From: Bacteroidales bacterium
Lineage (GTDB): Bacteria; Bacteroidota; Bacteroidia; Bacteroidales; F082
Direction of reading: 5' to 3'
Length of the DNA: 45,846 nt
NCBI GenBank assembly: GCA_017630195.1
Contig: JAGBVS010000186.1
Location: 1-45,846 of the forward strand
Numbering within the stretch: position 1 is the stretch's first letter; every line of letters starts with the position of its first letter. A program made the position numbers and the translations under genes. This document shows positions 33,012 to 39,732 of this stretch, one piece after another. Under the pieces are notes generated by a model. That model was given only the letters and a program-made list of their open reading frames with translations, was not told the DNA's origin and did not search any database.

Positions 33012-34592
33012 ATGAAGTTAAATAAAATCTCAATTAAAAATGCTGCCGAGCAATTGAATGTCTCTGTTGTCAGTATTCACAATTGGATTAAAGACGGTTC
33101 TTTGCGAACGACCGACAATATTCTTACTCAGGAAAATATTGACGATTTTAGAGATGATTTTTTGAAAAATAAAAAATTATCATCCCGTGCAAATAAGCAA
33201 TACAAAGATTTGCATAATCATAAAACTTTGACAGAAGTTATAAAAAATGATTTGCAATCAGCAATGTCGGGTGATGATGTTTCATTGAAATACGAGTCAT
33301 CATTGTCTGAATCATATAAAAACAAGGAAGGTATTTATTACACGCCTAAATATATCATTGAAGATATGTTAAAATCTATTGGTATTACGGAAAATAAAAC
33401 CTTTCTCGATCCATGTTGCGGTTCTGGAAACTTTATCATAGAAGCTATAAAAAAAGGAATATCTCCAGAAAATGTTTATGGTTTTGATGTAGATGAGAAT
33501 GCAGTGGCGATAACTAAAAAAAGGATAAAAGAAATAAGCGGTCACGATAGTAAAAATATCATTTGTGCAGATTTTTTGAGCCAACAGCCAGTAGCCAACA
33601 GCCAACAGTTCGATTATATATTTACAAATCCGCCATGGGGAAAGAAAATAAAAAAAGCGGATAAAGTCAGATATTCTTATTTTTATAATTCAGGAAATGT
33701 TTTAGACACGTCGGCAATATTCTATTTTGCTTGTTTGAATGTGTTAAAAAAAGATGGCATGATAGGAATGTTGTTGCCTGATTCTTTCTTTAATATTGGT
33801 TCATTTGAAAACGCTCGTATATCATTGCTGTCGTTAAAAATAAATCGTTTTGTCGATTATGGTAAAGCTTTTAAAGAATTGATGACTAAAGCGATGGCTT
33901 TTATAGCGACTAATGCTAACAGCCAACAGCCAACAGCTAATAGCCAAATACAATGTGAAATATATAATGTTAAAAAACATTTGCGTTCACAGGAAAGTTT
34001 TGTTGATATTCCCAAACATATCTTCAATTTTCATATAGAAGAAAGTGAAAGTGATATAATACGTCGTGTGTTTTCTTTGCCGCATATCACATTGAAAGAC
34101 AATGCTAAATGGGGTTTGGGAATTATAACAGGAAACAACGAGAAGATTTGTAAAAAAGAGAAAACGAATGGATTTGTCCCCATTTACAGAGGAAAAGATA
34201 TATTGAAAAATGACTTGGCGGAGCCTTCGTTATATATAGGTGAGAATCTTGAAGGATGTCGTCAAGTTGCTGATTTATGTTTGTATAAGGCACCTGAAAA
34301 AGTTATATATCGTTTTATCTCGAATAGAATAGTTTGTTTTTATGATACGGAACAGCGATATATTTTAAATAGTGCGAATCTATTTGTTTTAAATGAAGAA
34401 TTTCCAATATCATATTCGCAACTTGTTGATTTGTTGAATTCAGATTTCATGAATTGGCTCTTCAGAAGCATCTTCAACACTCACAAAATATTGCGCAGCG
34501 ACTTGGAAGCATTGCCTATCATCCACGAATATTTTAAGGAAAATGAAGTATTCTCCGAAAAAACATTTAAGAAGTATCTCTCTATCTTATAG
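33012..34592 (+). CDS. Orphan N6-adenine DNA methyltransferase with N-terminal HTH
   Basis: The 526-residue product has a MerR/excisionase-like helix-turn-helix (about 5-45: IKNAAEQLNVSVVSIHNWIKDG), a catalytic domain with SAM motif LDPCCGSGNF (about 131-140) and catalytic NPPWG (about 206-210), and a C-terminal target-recognition-like half with YRGKDIL, YKAPEKVIYRFISNR and LNSDFMNWLF, as in TaqI/Eco57I-type enzymes. No nuclease motif or neighbouring restriction gene is seen, so it is an orphan or regulatory methylase (inference). Two in-frame heptamer arrays add SQQPVANSQQ just before NPPW and NSQQPTANSQ later. Its stop codon lies in an octamer array shared with convergent ftsE. Confidence 0.85.
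   Translation: MKLNKISIKNAAEQLNVSVVSIHNWIKDGSLRTTDNILTQENIDDFRDDFLKNKKLSSRANKQYKDLHNHKTLTEVIKNDLQSAMSGDDVSLKYESSLSESYKNKEGIYYTPKYIIEDMLKSIGITENKTFLDPCCGSGNFIIEAIKKGISPENVYGFDVDENAVAITKKRIKEISGHDSKNIICADFLSQQPVANSQQFDYIFTNPPWGKKIKKADKVRYSYFYNSGNVLDTSAIFYFACLNVLKKDGMIGMLLPDSFFNIGSFENARISLLSLKINRFVDYGKAFKELMTKAMAFIATNANSQQPTANSQIQCEIYNVKKHLRSQESFVDIPKHIFNFHIEESESDIIRRVFSLPHITLKDNAKWGLGIITGNNEKICKKEKTNGFVPIYRGKDILKNDLAEPSLYIGENLEGCRQVADLCLYKAPEKVIYRFISNRIVCFYDTEQRYILNSANLFVLNEEFPISYSQLVDLLNSDFMNWLFRSIFNTHKILRSDLEALPIIHEYFKENEVFSEKTFKKYLSIL
33579..33606 (+). repeat. In-frame AGCCAAC heptamer array 1 in the DNA methyltransferase
   Basis: Four 7-base units (agccaac, agccagt, agccaac, agccaac). Three units make 21 bases, so the array encodes a 7-residue period SQQPTAN. 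It sits between the SAM-binding and catalytic motifs. Confidence 0.85.
33914..33948 (+). repeat. In-frame AGCCAAC heptamer array 2 in the DNA methyltransferase
   Basis: Five units (tgctaac, agccaac, agccaac, agctaat, agccaaa) encode ANSQQPTANSQ. Same family as array 1 and as the two arrays in the 39733 gene. Confidence 0.85.
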
Positions 34593-34633
34593 ACTTATAG
34601 CCTTATAGTCTTATGGTCTTATAGCCTTATCAA
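34586..34633 (+). repeat. Octamer array spanning two convergent stop codons
   Basis: Six units (cttataga, cttatagc, cttatagt, cttatggt, cttatagc, cttatcaa) contain the methyltransferase TAG (34590-34592) and the ftsE TAA (34611-34613). Both gene ends are therefore set by repeat units. Same family as the CTTGTAGT arrays. Confidence 0.8.
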
Positions 34634-35294
34634 CTACAGTTCCTTCATCGCATTTTATTATTCTTGACGGATATTTCAGGATAAGGTTGTAGTTATGAGT
34701 TGCCATGAAAATGGTCTTTCCTTTAGCGCATATCTCTTTAAGAAGATTCATGATGTCGTTGGTTGTCTCAGGGTCGAGGTTGCCGGTAGGCTCGTCAGCG
34801 AGTATGAGTGAAGGGTCGTTGAGCATGGCTCTTGCGATGGCGATGCTCTGTTGCTCGCCGCCCGACAATTGATGAGGCATCGATTTACGTTTTTTAGGCA
34901 ATCCGACTTGTTTCAATACTTCGTCGATTCTCTTTGACATGGCAGCCTTGTCTTTCCATCCAGTAGCTTCTAATACGAAATAGAGATTGTCTTCTACATT
35001 ACGGTCAAAAAGAAGCTGGAAATCTTGAAACACAATGCCTATCTTTCTTCTTAACATAGGAATGTCGCGGCTTTTTATGCTTCTAAGATTATAGTCGGCT
35101 ATGTTTATTTCGCCTTCTTTTGCAGGAAGGTCGGCGTATAAAGTCTTTAGCAGTGATGATTTTCCGCTACCTGTTTTGCCAATTAAATAAACAAATTCAC
35201 CTTCTTCTATTTCAAAGTTGACATTTTTTAGAATACATCTTTTATGCTGATAAATAGCAGCTTCTTTTAATGATATGACGCTTTTTGAATTCAT
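34611..35294 (-). CDS. ftsE: Cell-division ABC transporter ATPase FtsE-like
   Basis: The 227-residue ABC ATPase has Walker A GKTGSGKSS (about 39-47), the Q-loop VFQDFQLL, signature LSGGEQQ, Walker B LILADEPTGNLD and H-loop ATHN. The closest family by these motifs is FtsE, which with FtsX controls peptidoglycan hydrolases at the divisome; a MacB/LolD-type ATPase is the main alternative. No FtsX-like permease is adjacent, so its partner must be encoded elsewhere. The final residues (KAIRP) and stop are encoded by the octamer array, and the start codon lies in a 7-bp-period stretch (35287-35314). Confidence 0.8.
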   Translation of the reverse strand: MNSKSVISLKEAAIYQHKRCILKNVNFEIEEGEFVYLIGKTGSGKSSLLKTLYADLPAKEGEINIADYNLRSIKSRDIPMLRRKIGIVFQDFQLLFDRNVEDNLYFVLEATGWKDKAAMSKRIDEVLKQVGLPKKRKSMPHQLSGGEQQSIAIARAMLNDPSLILADEPTGNLDPETTNDIMNLLKEICAKGKTIFMATHNYNLILKYPSRIIKCDEGTVVDKAIRP

Positions 35295-35314
35295 AGTTCA
35301 CAATCCATAATTCG
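35287..35314 (-). repeat. Degenerate 7-bp array over the ftsE start codon
   Basis: Plus-strand units in 7-base register are gaattca, tagttca, caatcca, taattcg. The ftsE ATG (complement of 35292-35294) lies inside the first two units. A second 7-bp array (aaaggct, aaagtct, aaggact, aaaggaa) follows at 35341-35368. Confidence 0.5.
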
Positions 35315-35390
35315 TAATGCAAATATATAAAAAAATGACAAAAGGCTAAAGTCTAAGGACTAAAGGAAAAATTTCATCAACTCCTAATTG

Positions 35391-36233
35391 TCACCAACTT
35401 CCTCCAGCGCCACCGCCGCCGAAGCTGCCACCTCCGAAACCGCTGAAACCTCCGCCGCCGAATCCTCCTGAGCCGCCTGAGAAATCGTTCCAATGGTTAT
35501 GATGATGACGATGACGATTGCTGTTATTGTTTAAGAGACTTAACCAGAATAGCGTTCTCCAGAACGAGGAGTCATCCTTTTTAGAAGAGATAGTGGTTCC
35601 GACTTTATTGGCCAGACTGATATATAAAATCATCGCTGCCATTCCAATTATGATGATTATCAATGCAGCGATTGCTGAGTCTTCTTCGGTAGATTTGTCT
35701 GATGAGAAACCGCCTGATGCAAGTTTTATTATAGAGTCGATGGCATTGTTGACACCGCTGTAATAGTCGTTGTATTTGAAAGCAGGAATCATTTGGTTTT
35801 CTATGATTCTTTTTGCTAATGCGTCAGGGATATATTGCTCAAGGCCGTATCCGACGCTGATGAAAACCTCGCCTTTAGTTTCATTTTTTGGTTTTACTAA
35901 GATAACGATGCCGTTGTTTTCTTTTGTTCCGACGCCCCATTTCTCTCCGAGTTGGTAAGCGAAATCGGCCGCTGTAGTGCTTTGTAAGTCGTTGACAAAA
36001 ACGACAGCTATCTGTGTTGATGTAGTGTCGTTATAATTCCTTAGTTTATATTCAAGATTGTTAGTCTGACTATTTGTCAGAGTGTTGGTGAAATCGTTGA
36101 CGAGTTGGGGAGGAGACGGACGATTAGGAATCTGCTGAGCATGGCAGAAAGAAACAACGAATAAAAGCAAAAACAAAACGATGCTTTTTAATCCACGAAA
36201 CCTCACTAAATAGTATGATTTTTTTTTATTCAT
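35391..36233 (-). CDS. TPM-domain membrane protein, YgcG-like, with Gly-rich tail
   Basis: The 280-residue product has a basic N-terminus and signal/anchor helix ending near SFCHAQ, a TPM domain (about 40-180: VNDFTNTLTNSQ, AVVFVNDL, WGVGTKENNGIVILV, VGYGLEQYIPD), a transmembrane helix (about 190-210), then a short His/Asn-rich stretch and a glycine-rich tail ending GGAGGSW. This is the standard YgcG layout, with the TPM domain on the outer face of the cytoplasmic membrane. Its molecular role is not established. It follows a second TPM gene and lemA on the same strand, a combination common in Bacteroidetes. Confidence 0.88.
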   Translation of the reverse strand: MNKKKSYYLVRFRGLKSIVLFLLLFVVSFCHAQQIPNRPSPPQLVNDFTNTLTNSQTNNLEYKLRNYNDTTSTQIAVVFVNDLQSTTAADFAYQLGEKWGVGTKENNGIVILVKPKNETKGEVFISVGYGLEQYIPDALAKRIIENQMIPAFKYNDYYSGVNNAIDSIIKLASGGFSSDKSTEEDSAIAALIIIIIGMAAMILYISLANKVGTTISSKKDDSSFWRTLFWLSLLNNNSNRHRHHHNHWNDFSGGSGGFGGGGFSGFGGGSFGGGGAGGSW

Positions 36234-36283
36234 ATTTGTCCACTAATAAATAAAGTCCACGATAAAACACATTCTTAATTTCT

Positions 36284-36336
36284 GAGACGTGTCAACGATA
36301 TATTGTTTATTTTTATTTGAATCATCGACGCGTCTC
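36284..36336. repeat. GAGACG/CGTCTC palindromic element
   Basis: The left arm GAGACGTGTCAACGAT and right arm ATCGACGCGTCTC pair with one G-U and a two-base bulge, around an AT-rich loop of 24 bases. It lies in the gap between the two TPM genes and has no T-tail on either side, unlike the copies at 27771 and 44254. Confidence 0.55.
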
Positions 36337-36351
36337 TACAAACATTCCTAA

Positions 36352-36786
36352 TTAATTAAAAGAAATCTCATCACTCAGTTCATTAACGTCATCACTTTGA
36401 TAAGGGAAATATTCTTTGAGTCTTTTTCCGCATTTTAATATCCCGTCAATGAGACCTTCAGCGAATCTGTTTTCTTTGAAATTAACAATCATCTCGTCTT
36501 TGATGTCGTTCCAGAAGTCGTGTTCTACATTTTTGTTGATACCTTCGTCGCCTATTATTGCAAATTTATGGTCTTTGACGGCGAGGTAGAACAAGATGCC
36601 GTTGCGCGCGGCAGTTTGATTCATCTTTAAATCGTAAAACACTTCTGCCGCGCGCTCTATAGCCTCTTCTTTACAATGATTCTCAATATGCACTCTTATC
36701 TCACCGGATGTGTTGAGTTCCGCTTCCTTGATGGCAGCGACTATCTTCTGCTGCTCTTCCTTTGAAAAGAATGTCCTTGATGTCAT
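36352..36786 (-). CDS. Soluble TPM-domain protein
   Basis: The 144-residue product is little more than one TPM domain: KEEQQKIVAAIKEAELNTSGEIRVHIE, then RNGILFYLAVKDHKFAIIGDEGINKNV and FAEGLIDGI. It has no signal peptide and no membrane helix, so it is probably cytoplasmic, in contrast to the downstream YgcG-like protein. It starts 12 bases after the lemA stop. Function unknown; association with LemA is from context. Confidence 0.85.
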   Translation of the reverse strand: MTSRTFFSKEEQQKIVAAIKEAELNTSGEIRVHIENHCKEEAIERAAEVFYDLKMNQTAARNGILFYLAVKDHKFAIIGDEGINKNVEHDFWNDIKDEMIVNFKENRFAEGLIDGILKCGKRLKEYFPYQSDDVNELSDEISFN

Positions 36787-36798
36787 TATATTAGATTT

Positions 36799-37386
36799 TT
36801 AAAATTCAACTTTTGGTGCAACCTCAGAACCTGCAGCTGCTTCAAAATAGGCTTTCTTCTCGAAACCAAACATATTGGCGACAATGTTAGTTGGGAATCT
36901 GCGTAAAACTGTATTGTATTCCTTAACAGCATCGTTGAAGTTCTTGCGCTCTACAGAGATACGGTTTTCTGTTCCTTCAAGCTGTGCCTGTAACTCCATG
37001 AAATTCTGGTTGGCTTTCAAGTCAGGATATTTCTCTACAGTTACCAAAAGTCTTGACAATGCGCCTGACAGCTGATCTTGTGCTGCCTGGAATGCCTTGA
37101 TGTTTTCTTCTGTCATATTGTCGGCATTGAAATTGACAGATGTGGCTTTGGCACGTGCTGCAACGACATCGGTCAAAACTTGCTGTTCGTGTTCTGCGTA
37201 GCCTTTCACTGTCGCTACTATGTTAGGAATGAGGTCGGCACGACGTTGATACACGTTCTCAACCTGAGCCCATTTTGAATTGACATTCTCTTCCTTGTTG
37301 ACCAATCCGTTGTATTTTCCGACAAACCAGAAAACAATCAATACAACGACGCCAACGATTAAAATAATGGTGTTTTTCTTTTTCAT
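36799..37386 (-). CDS. lemA: LemA family protein
   Basis: I chose ATG 37386 (195 residues), because it is preceded by AAAAAGGAGA, one of the few clear Shine-Dalgarno sequences in the window, and places the membrane helix (about 5-22) at the N-terminus; a longer frame from 37446 adds 20 residues encoded partly by repeat DNA. The LemA core follows: NGLVNKEENVNSKWAQVENVYQRRADLIPNIV, then coiled helices to NTVLRRFPTNIVANMFGFEKKAYFE. Usually anchored with the helical domain outside the cytoplasm. LemA and TPM proteins co-occur widely, but a defined activity is lacking. Confidence 0.93.
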   Translation of the reverse strand: MKKKNTIILIVGVVVLIVFWFVGKYNGLVNKEENVNSKWAQVENVYQRRADLIPNIVATVKGYAEHEQQVLTDVVAARAKATSVNFNADNMTEENIKAFQAAQDQLSGALSRLLVTVEKYPDLKANQNFMELQAQLEGTENRISVERKNFNDAVKEYNTVLRRFPTNIVANMFGFEKKAYFEAAAGSEVAPKVEF

Positions 37387-37441
37387 ATTTTCTCCTTTTT
37401 TGTTAGTGATGTAGTTGTGGAGTAATGAAGTAATGTAGAAA

Positions 37442-37481
37442 ATCACTCCATTACTCCATCACTTCATTACTTCATCACTTC
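37442..37481 (-). repeat. Five-unit ATCACTTC octamer array overlapping the htpG stop
   Basis: Plus-strand units are atcactcc, attactcc, atcacttc, attacttc, atcacttc. The htpG stop (complement of 37467-37469) and the last codons, EVMK, lie inside the array. A related pair (ggagtaat, gaagtaat) lies at 37419-37434, between this array and lemA. Confidence 0.75.
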
Positions 37482-39371
37482 AAAACTATTCTTAACAAAC
37501 TCATTCAAGTCTTTACCTTTTAATAAGTTCTTTGAAAGACGTGCTAAGTCGTATAAATGTTTGATAGTGTTCTTTTGTGTATCTTCGTCTTTGTCTAAGA
37601 TGCCAGCGATGACTGGGTTGTTGACGTTGAGCATGAGAGTGTAGCTGTCTGGCATTGAGCCCCACATCTGCATTCCGCCGCCCATAGCACTCATCTCTTT
37701 CATTCGACGCATGAACTCGTTTTGGATTACTTCAACAGGTGCGTCGTCTTCGCCTAAGTTGCTGAACTCTACGTTGAAAGTGACTTTGTCGATGATTTCT
37801 TCAAAAGCTTTTCTGATGTCGGCTTTTTGTTCATCATTGAGTTTTGACTCTTTGTTGTCTTCTTCTTTCTCAATAAGTTTGTCGATAGAAGCTGAGTCAA
37901 CGCGAGCAAATTGACAGTCGCCGTATTTCTGTTCCAAAGTGCTGATGAAATGAGAGTCGAGGATGCCGTCTAACAAAAGAACGCTGTAGCCTTTGCTCTT
38001 GGCATTTTCTATGTTGCTGTATTGTTCATCAGCATTTGTAGCATAGAGATAAACGAGTCTGTTGTCTTTGTTCTTCTGATTTTCTTCGATTTTCTTTTTA
38101 TATTCTTCTAATGTGTAATAGATTCCGTCGGTGTCTTTCACGAGCATGAATTTCTCTGCTCTCTCGAAGAACTTAGGGTCTGCTATCATGCCGTATTCGA
38201 TGAAGACGCTGATGTCGTCCCATTTCTTTTCATATTCAGCGCGGTCTTTCTTGAAGAGTTCTTCTAACTTTTCAGCGACTTTCTTTGTAATATAACCTGA
38301 GATTTTCTTGACATTTTGGTCGTTTTGCAAGAATGAACGGCTTACGTTCAATGGGATGTCTGGAGAGTCGATGACGCCGTGGAGCATTGTCAGGAACTCT
38401 GGCAAGATGCCGTCAACAGAGTCGGTGACGAAAACCTCGTTGCAATAGAGCTGAATCTTGTTACGTTGGAACTCGTATCTGTTCTTGATTTTTGGGAAAT
38501 ATAAGATACCTGTCAAATTGAAAGGATAATCGACGTTGAGATGGATGTGGAACAACGGTGTCTCGAAGTTCATTGGATACAACACATGATAGAAATCGTC
38601 GTATTCTTTGTCTTCTATTGATGATGGCGACTTCTTCCAGAGAGGTGCTACGTCGTTGATAATCCAAGGTTTTTCTACGGTTTTTGTCTTTGGCTTGCCT
38701 TCTTCGTCGTTCTCACCTTCTATGATTTCTTCGACGTTCTTTGTTCCGAATTGGATTGGTACTGACAAGAATTTGCAGTATTTATTTAACAACTCACGGA
38801 TCTTGCTTTCTTCGAGGAAGTCGGCGCAGTCGTCGGAGATATAGAGAATGACGTCTGTTCCGCGGTTTCCTTTTGGTATTTCGGTCATTGTGTATTCTGG
38901 GCTGCCGTCGCATTCCCACATCACACCTTTTTCTTCTTCTGTCTGTCTGAATGACTTGGAGATGAGAGCCACTTTGTTGGATACCATGAATGATGAGTAG
39001 AATCCTAATCCGAAGTGACCGATGATGTTAGCGGCTTCAGCTTCGCTTTGTGTCTTGAATTTCTCCACGAATTCTGTCGCGCCGGAGAAAGCTATTTGGT
39101 TGATGTATTTATCGACTTCAGCGCTTGTCATGCCGATACCGTTGTCACGGATTGTCAGTGTCTTTTTTTGTTTGTCAATCTCGACTTTTATTGTGAGGTC
39201 GCCGAGCTCGCCTTTGAATTCTCCTGCTGAAGCGAGAGTCTTGAGCTTGTTTGTAGCATCGACTGCGTTACTTACGATTTCACGCAAAAATATTTCATTT
39301 TCAGAATATAAGAACTTTTTGATTACAGGGAAAATGTTTTCCGTTTTTACACCTATTGAACCTGTTTGCAT
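37467..39371 (-). CDS. htpG: Molecular chaperone HtpG (bacterial Hsp90)
   Basis: The 634-residue product has the full Hsp90 layout: N-terminal ATPase domain with EIFLREIVSNAVDATNKL, DNGIGMTSAEVDKYI, GHFGLGFYSSFMV and RGTDVILYI; middle domain with NRYEFQRNKIQLYCNEVFV and IPLNVSRSFLQ; and a C-terminal dimerisation domain. An acidic insertion EEIIEGENDEEGKPKTK follows the N-domain. The C-terminus FEVMK is supplied by a repeat array. Its leader has a sigma-54-like -24/-12 element and upstream direct repeats. It is followed by lemA on the same strand after 80 bases. Confidence 0.97.
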   Translation of the reverse strand: MQTGSIGVKTENIFPVIKKFLYSENEIFLREIVSNAVDATNKLKTLASAGEFKGELGDLTIKVEIDKQKKTLTIRDNGIGMTSAEVDKYINQIAFSGATEFVEKFKTQSEAEAANIIGHFGLGFYSSFMVSNKVALISKSFRQTEEEKGVMWECDGSPEYTMTEIPKGNRGTDVILYISDDCADFLEESKIRELLNKYCKFLSVPIQFGTKNVEEIIEGENDEEGKPKTKTVEKPWIINDVAPLWKKSPSSIEDKEYDDFYHVLYPMNFETPLFHIHLNVDYPFNLTGILYFPKIKNRYEFQRNKIQLYCNEVFVTDSVDGILPEFLTMLHGVIDSPDIPLNVSRSFLQNDQNVKKISGYITKKVAEKLEELFKKDRAEYEKKWDDISVFIEYGMIADPKFFERAEKFMLVKDTDGIYYTLEEYKKKIEENQKNKDNRLVYLYATNADEQYSNIENAKSKGYSVLLLDGILDSHFISTLEQKYGDCQFARVDSASIDKLIEKEEDNKESKLNDEQKADIRKAFEEIIDKVTFNVEFSNLGEDDAPVEVIQNEFMRRMKEMSAMGGGMQMWGSMPDSYTLMLNVNNPVIAGILDKDEDTQKNTIKHLYDLARLSKNLLKGKDLNEFVKNSFEVMK

Positions 39372-39415
39372 ATCTGTATTTTTTAATTGTTGTTAATTTT
39401 TATGCCTCTCGGATG

Positions 39416-39458
39416 TCAAACAATATGCCATGAAAATGACACTGACAAAATGACTTTT
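39416..39458 (-). promoter_or_regulatory. Sigma-54-like promoter with upstream repeats, htpG
   Basis: On the minus strand TGGCA (39426-39430), six bases, then TTGA (39416-39419) match the -24/-12 spacing of sigma-54 promoters, with one mismatch in TTGC. Just upstream are two GTCATTTT direct repeats 13 bases apart (39431-39454), candidate activator sites. The predicted start near 39404 leaves a 33-base leader. No TAnnTTTG box is obvious. Confidence 0.4.
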
Positions 39459-39524
39459 GAACTAAGGCTATTGGCTTTTGAACTTTGAACTTTTAACGTT
39501 GACTGCTGAGTTTTAATTTTTAAC
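39455..39524 (+). repeat. Ten-unit degenerate 7-bp array upstream of htpG
   Basis: In strict 7-base register the units are ttttgaa, ctaaggc, tattggc, ttttgaa, ctttgaa, cttttaa, cgttgac, tgctgag, ttttaat, ttttaac. Units differ in sequence but the phase holds for 70 bases. The 39372-39732 gap has no gene: it holds the htpG promoter, this array, hairpins (39534-39627) and a GTTGTCC array (39699-39719). Confidence 0.6.
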
Positions 39525-39533
39525 TTGAAACCA

Positions 39534-39627
39534 GTCCCGTTAGGGACGGCTGACAATAGGCAGGTGTGAAGTGCGAAGCACGAAACGCCTGTTATGGAAA
39601 ATTTAAAAATAAAAGTGCCGAAGGTAC
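39534..39627. other. Cluster of three short hairpins between htpG and the methyltransferase
   Basis: The stems are GTCCC-GTTA-GGGAC (39534-39547), GTGC-GAA-GCAC (39571-39581, inside a longer CAGGTG/CGCCTG pairing from 39561 to 39592) and GTGCC-GAA-GGTAC (39615-39627). Two share a GAA loop. It may be a dispersed intergenic element or a small structured RNA; no T-tail is present. Confidence 0.45.
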
Positions 39628-39698
39628 GACAGAATCCACAAAAAAAATGTGTAGATTTGCACTTCAGTTTAAAACTTGAAAAATCTTGGACGAAGTCT

Positions 39699-39719
39699 GT
39701 TGACCGTTGTCCGTTGACA
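39699..39719 (+). repeat. Three-unit GTTGTCC heptamer array
   Basis: The units gttgacc, gttgtcc and gttgaca end 13 bases before the ATG of the 39733 gene. Same family as the array inside murB. Confidence 0.65.
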
Positions 39720-39732
39720 TAAAATAAAGAAT

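Noticed and set aside
33012..34592. Methyltransferase considered as part of a restriction or BREX-type defence island
   Set aside because: Neighbours are glycosyltransferases and an ftsE-like ATPase; no nuclease, PglZ or helicase is seen.
37387..37446. Longer lemA start at 37446
   Set aside because: The extra 20 residues come partly from repeat DNA, and the internal ATG at 37386 has a clear AAGGAGA ribosome-binding site.
39022..39396. Plus-strand open frame of 124 codons antisense to htpG
   Set aside because: It overlaps the most conserved part of HtpG and has no homology I recognise.
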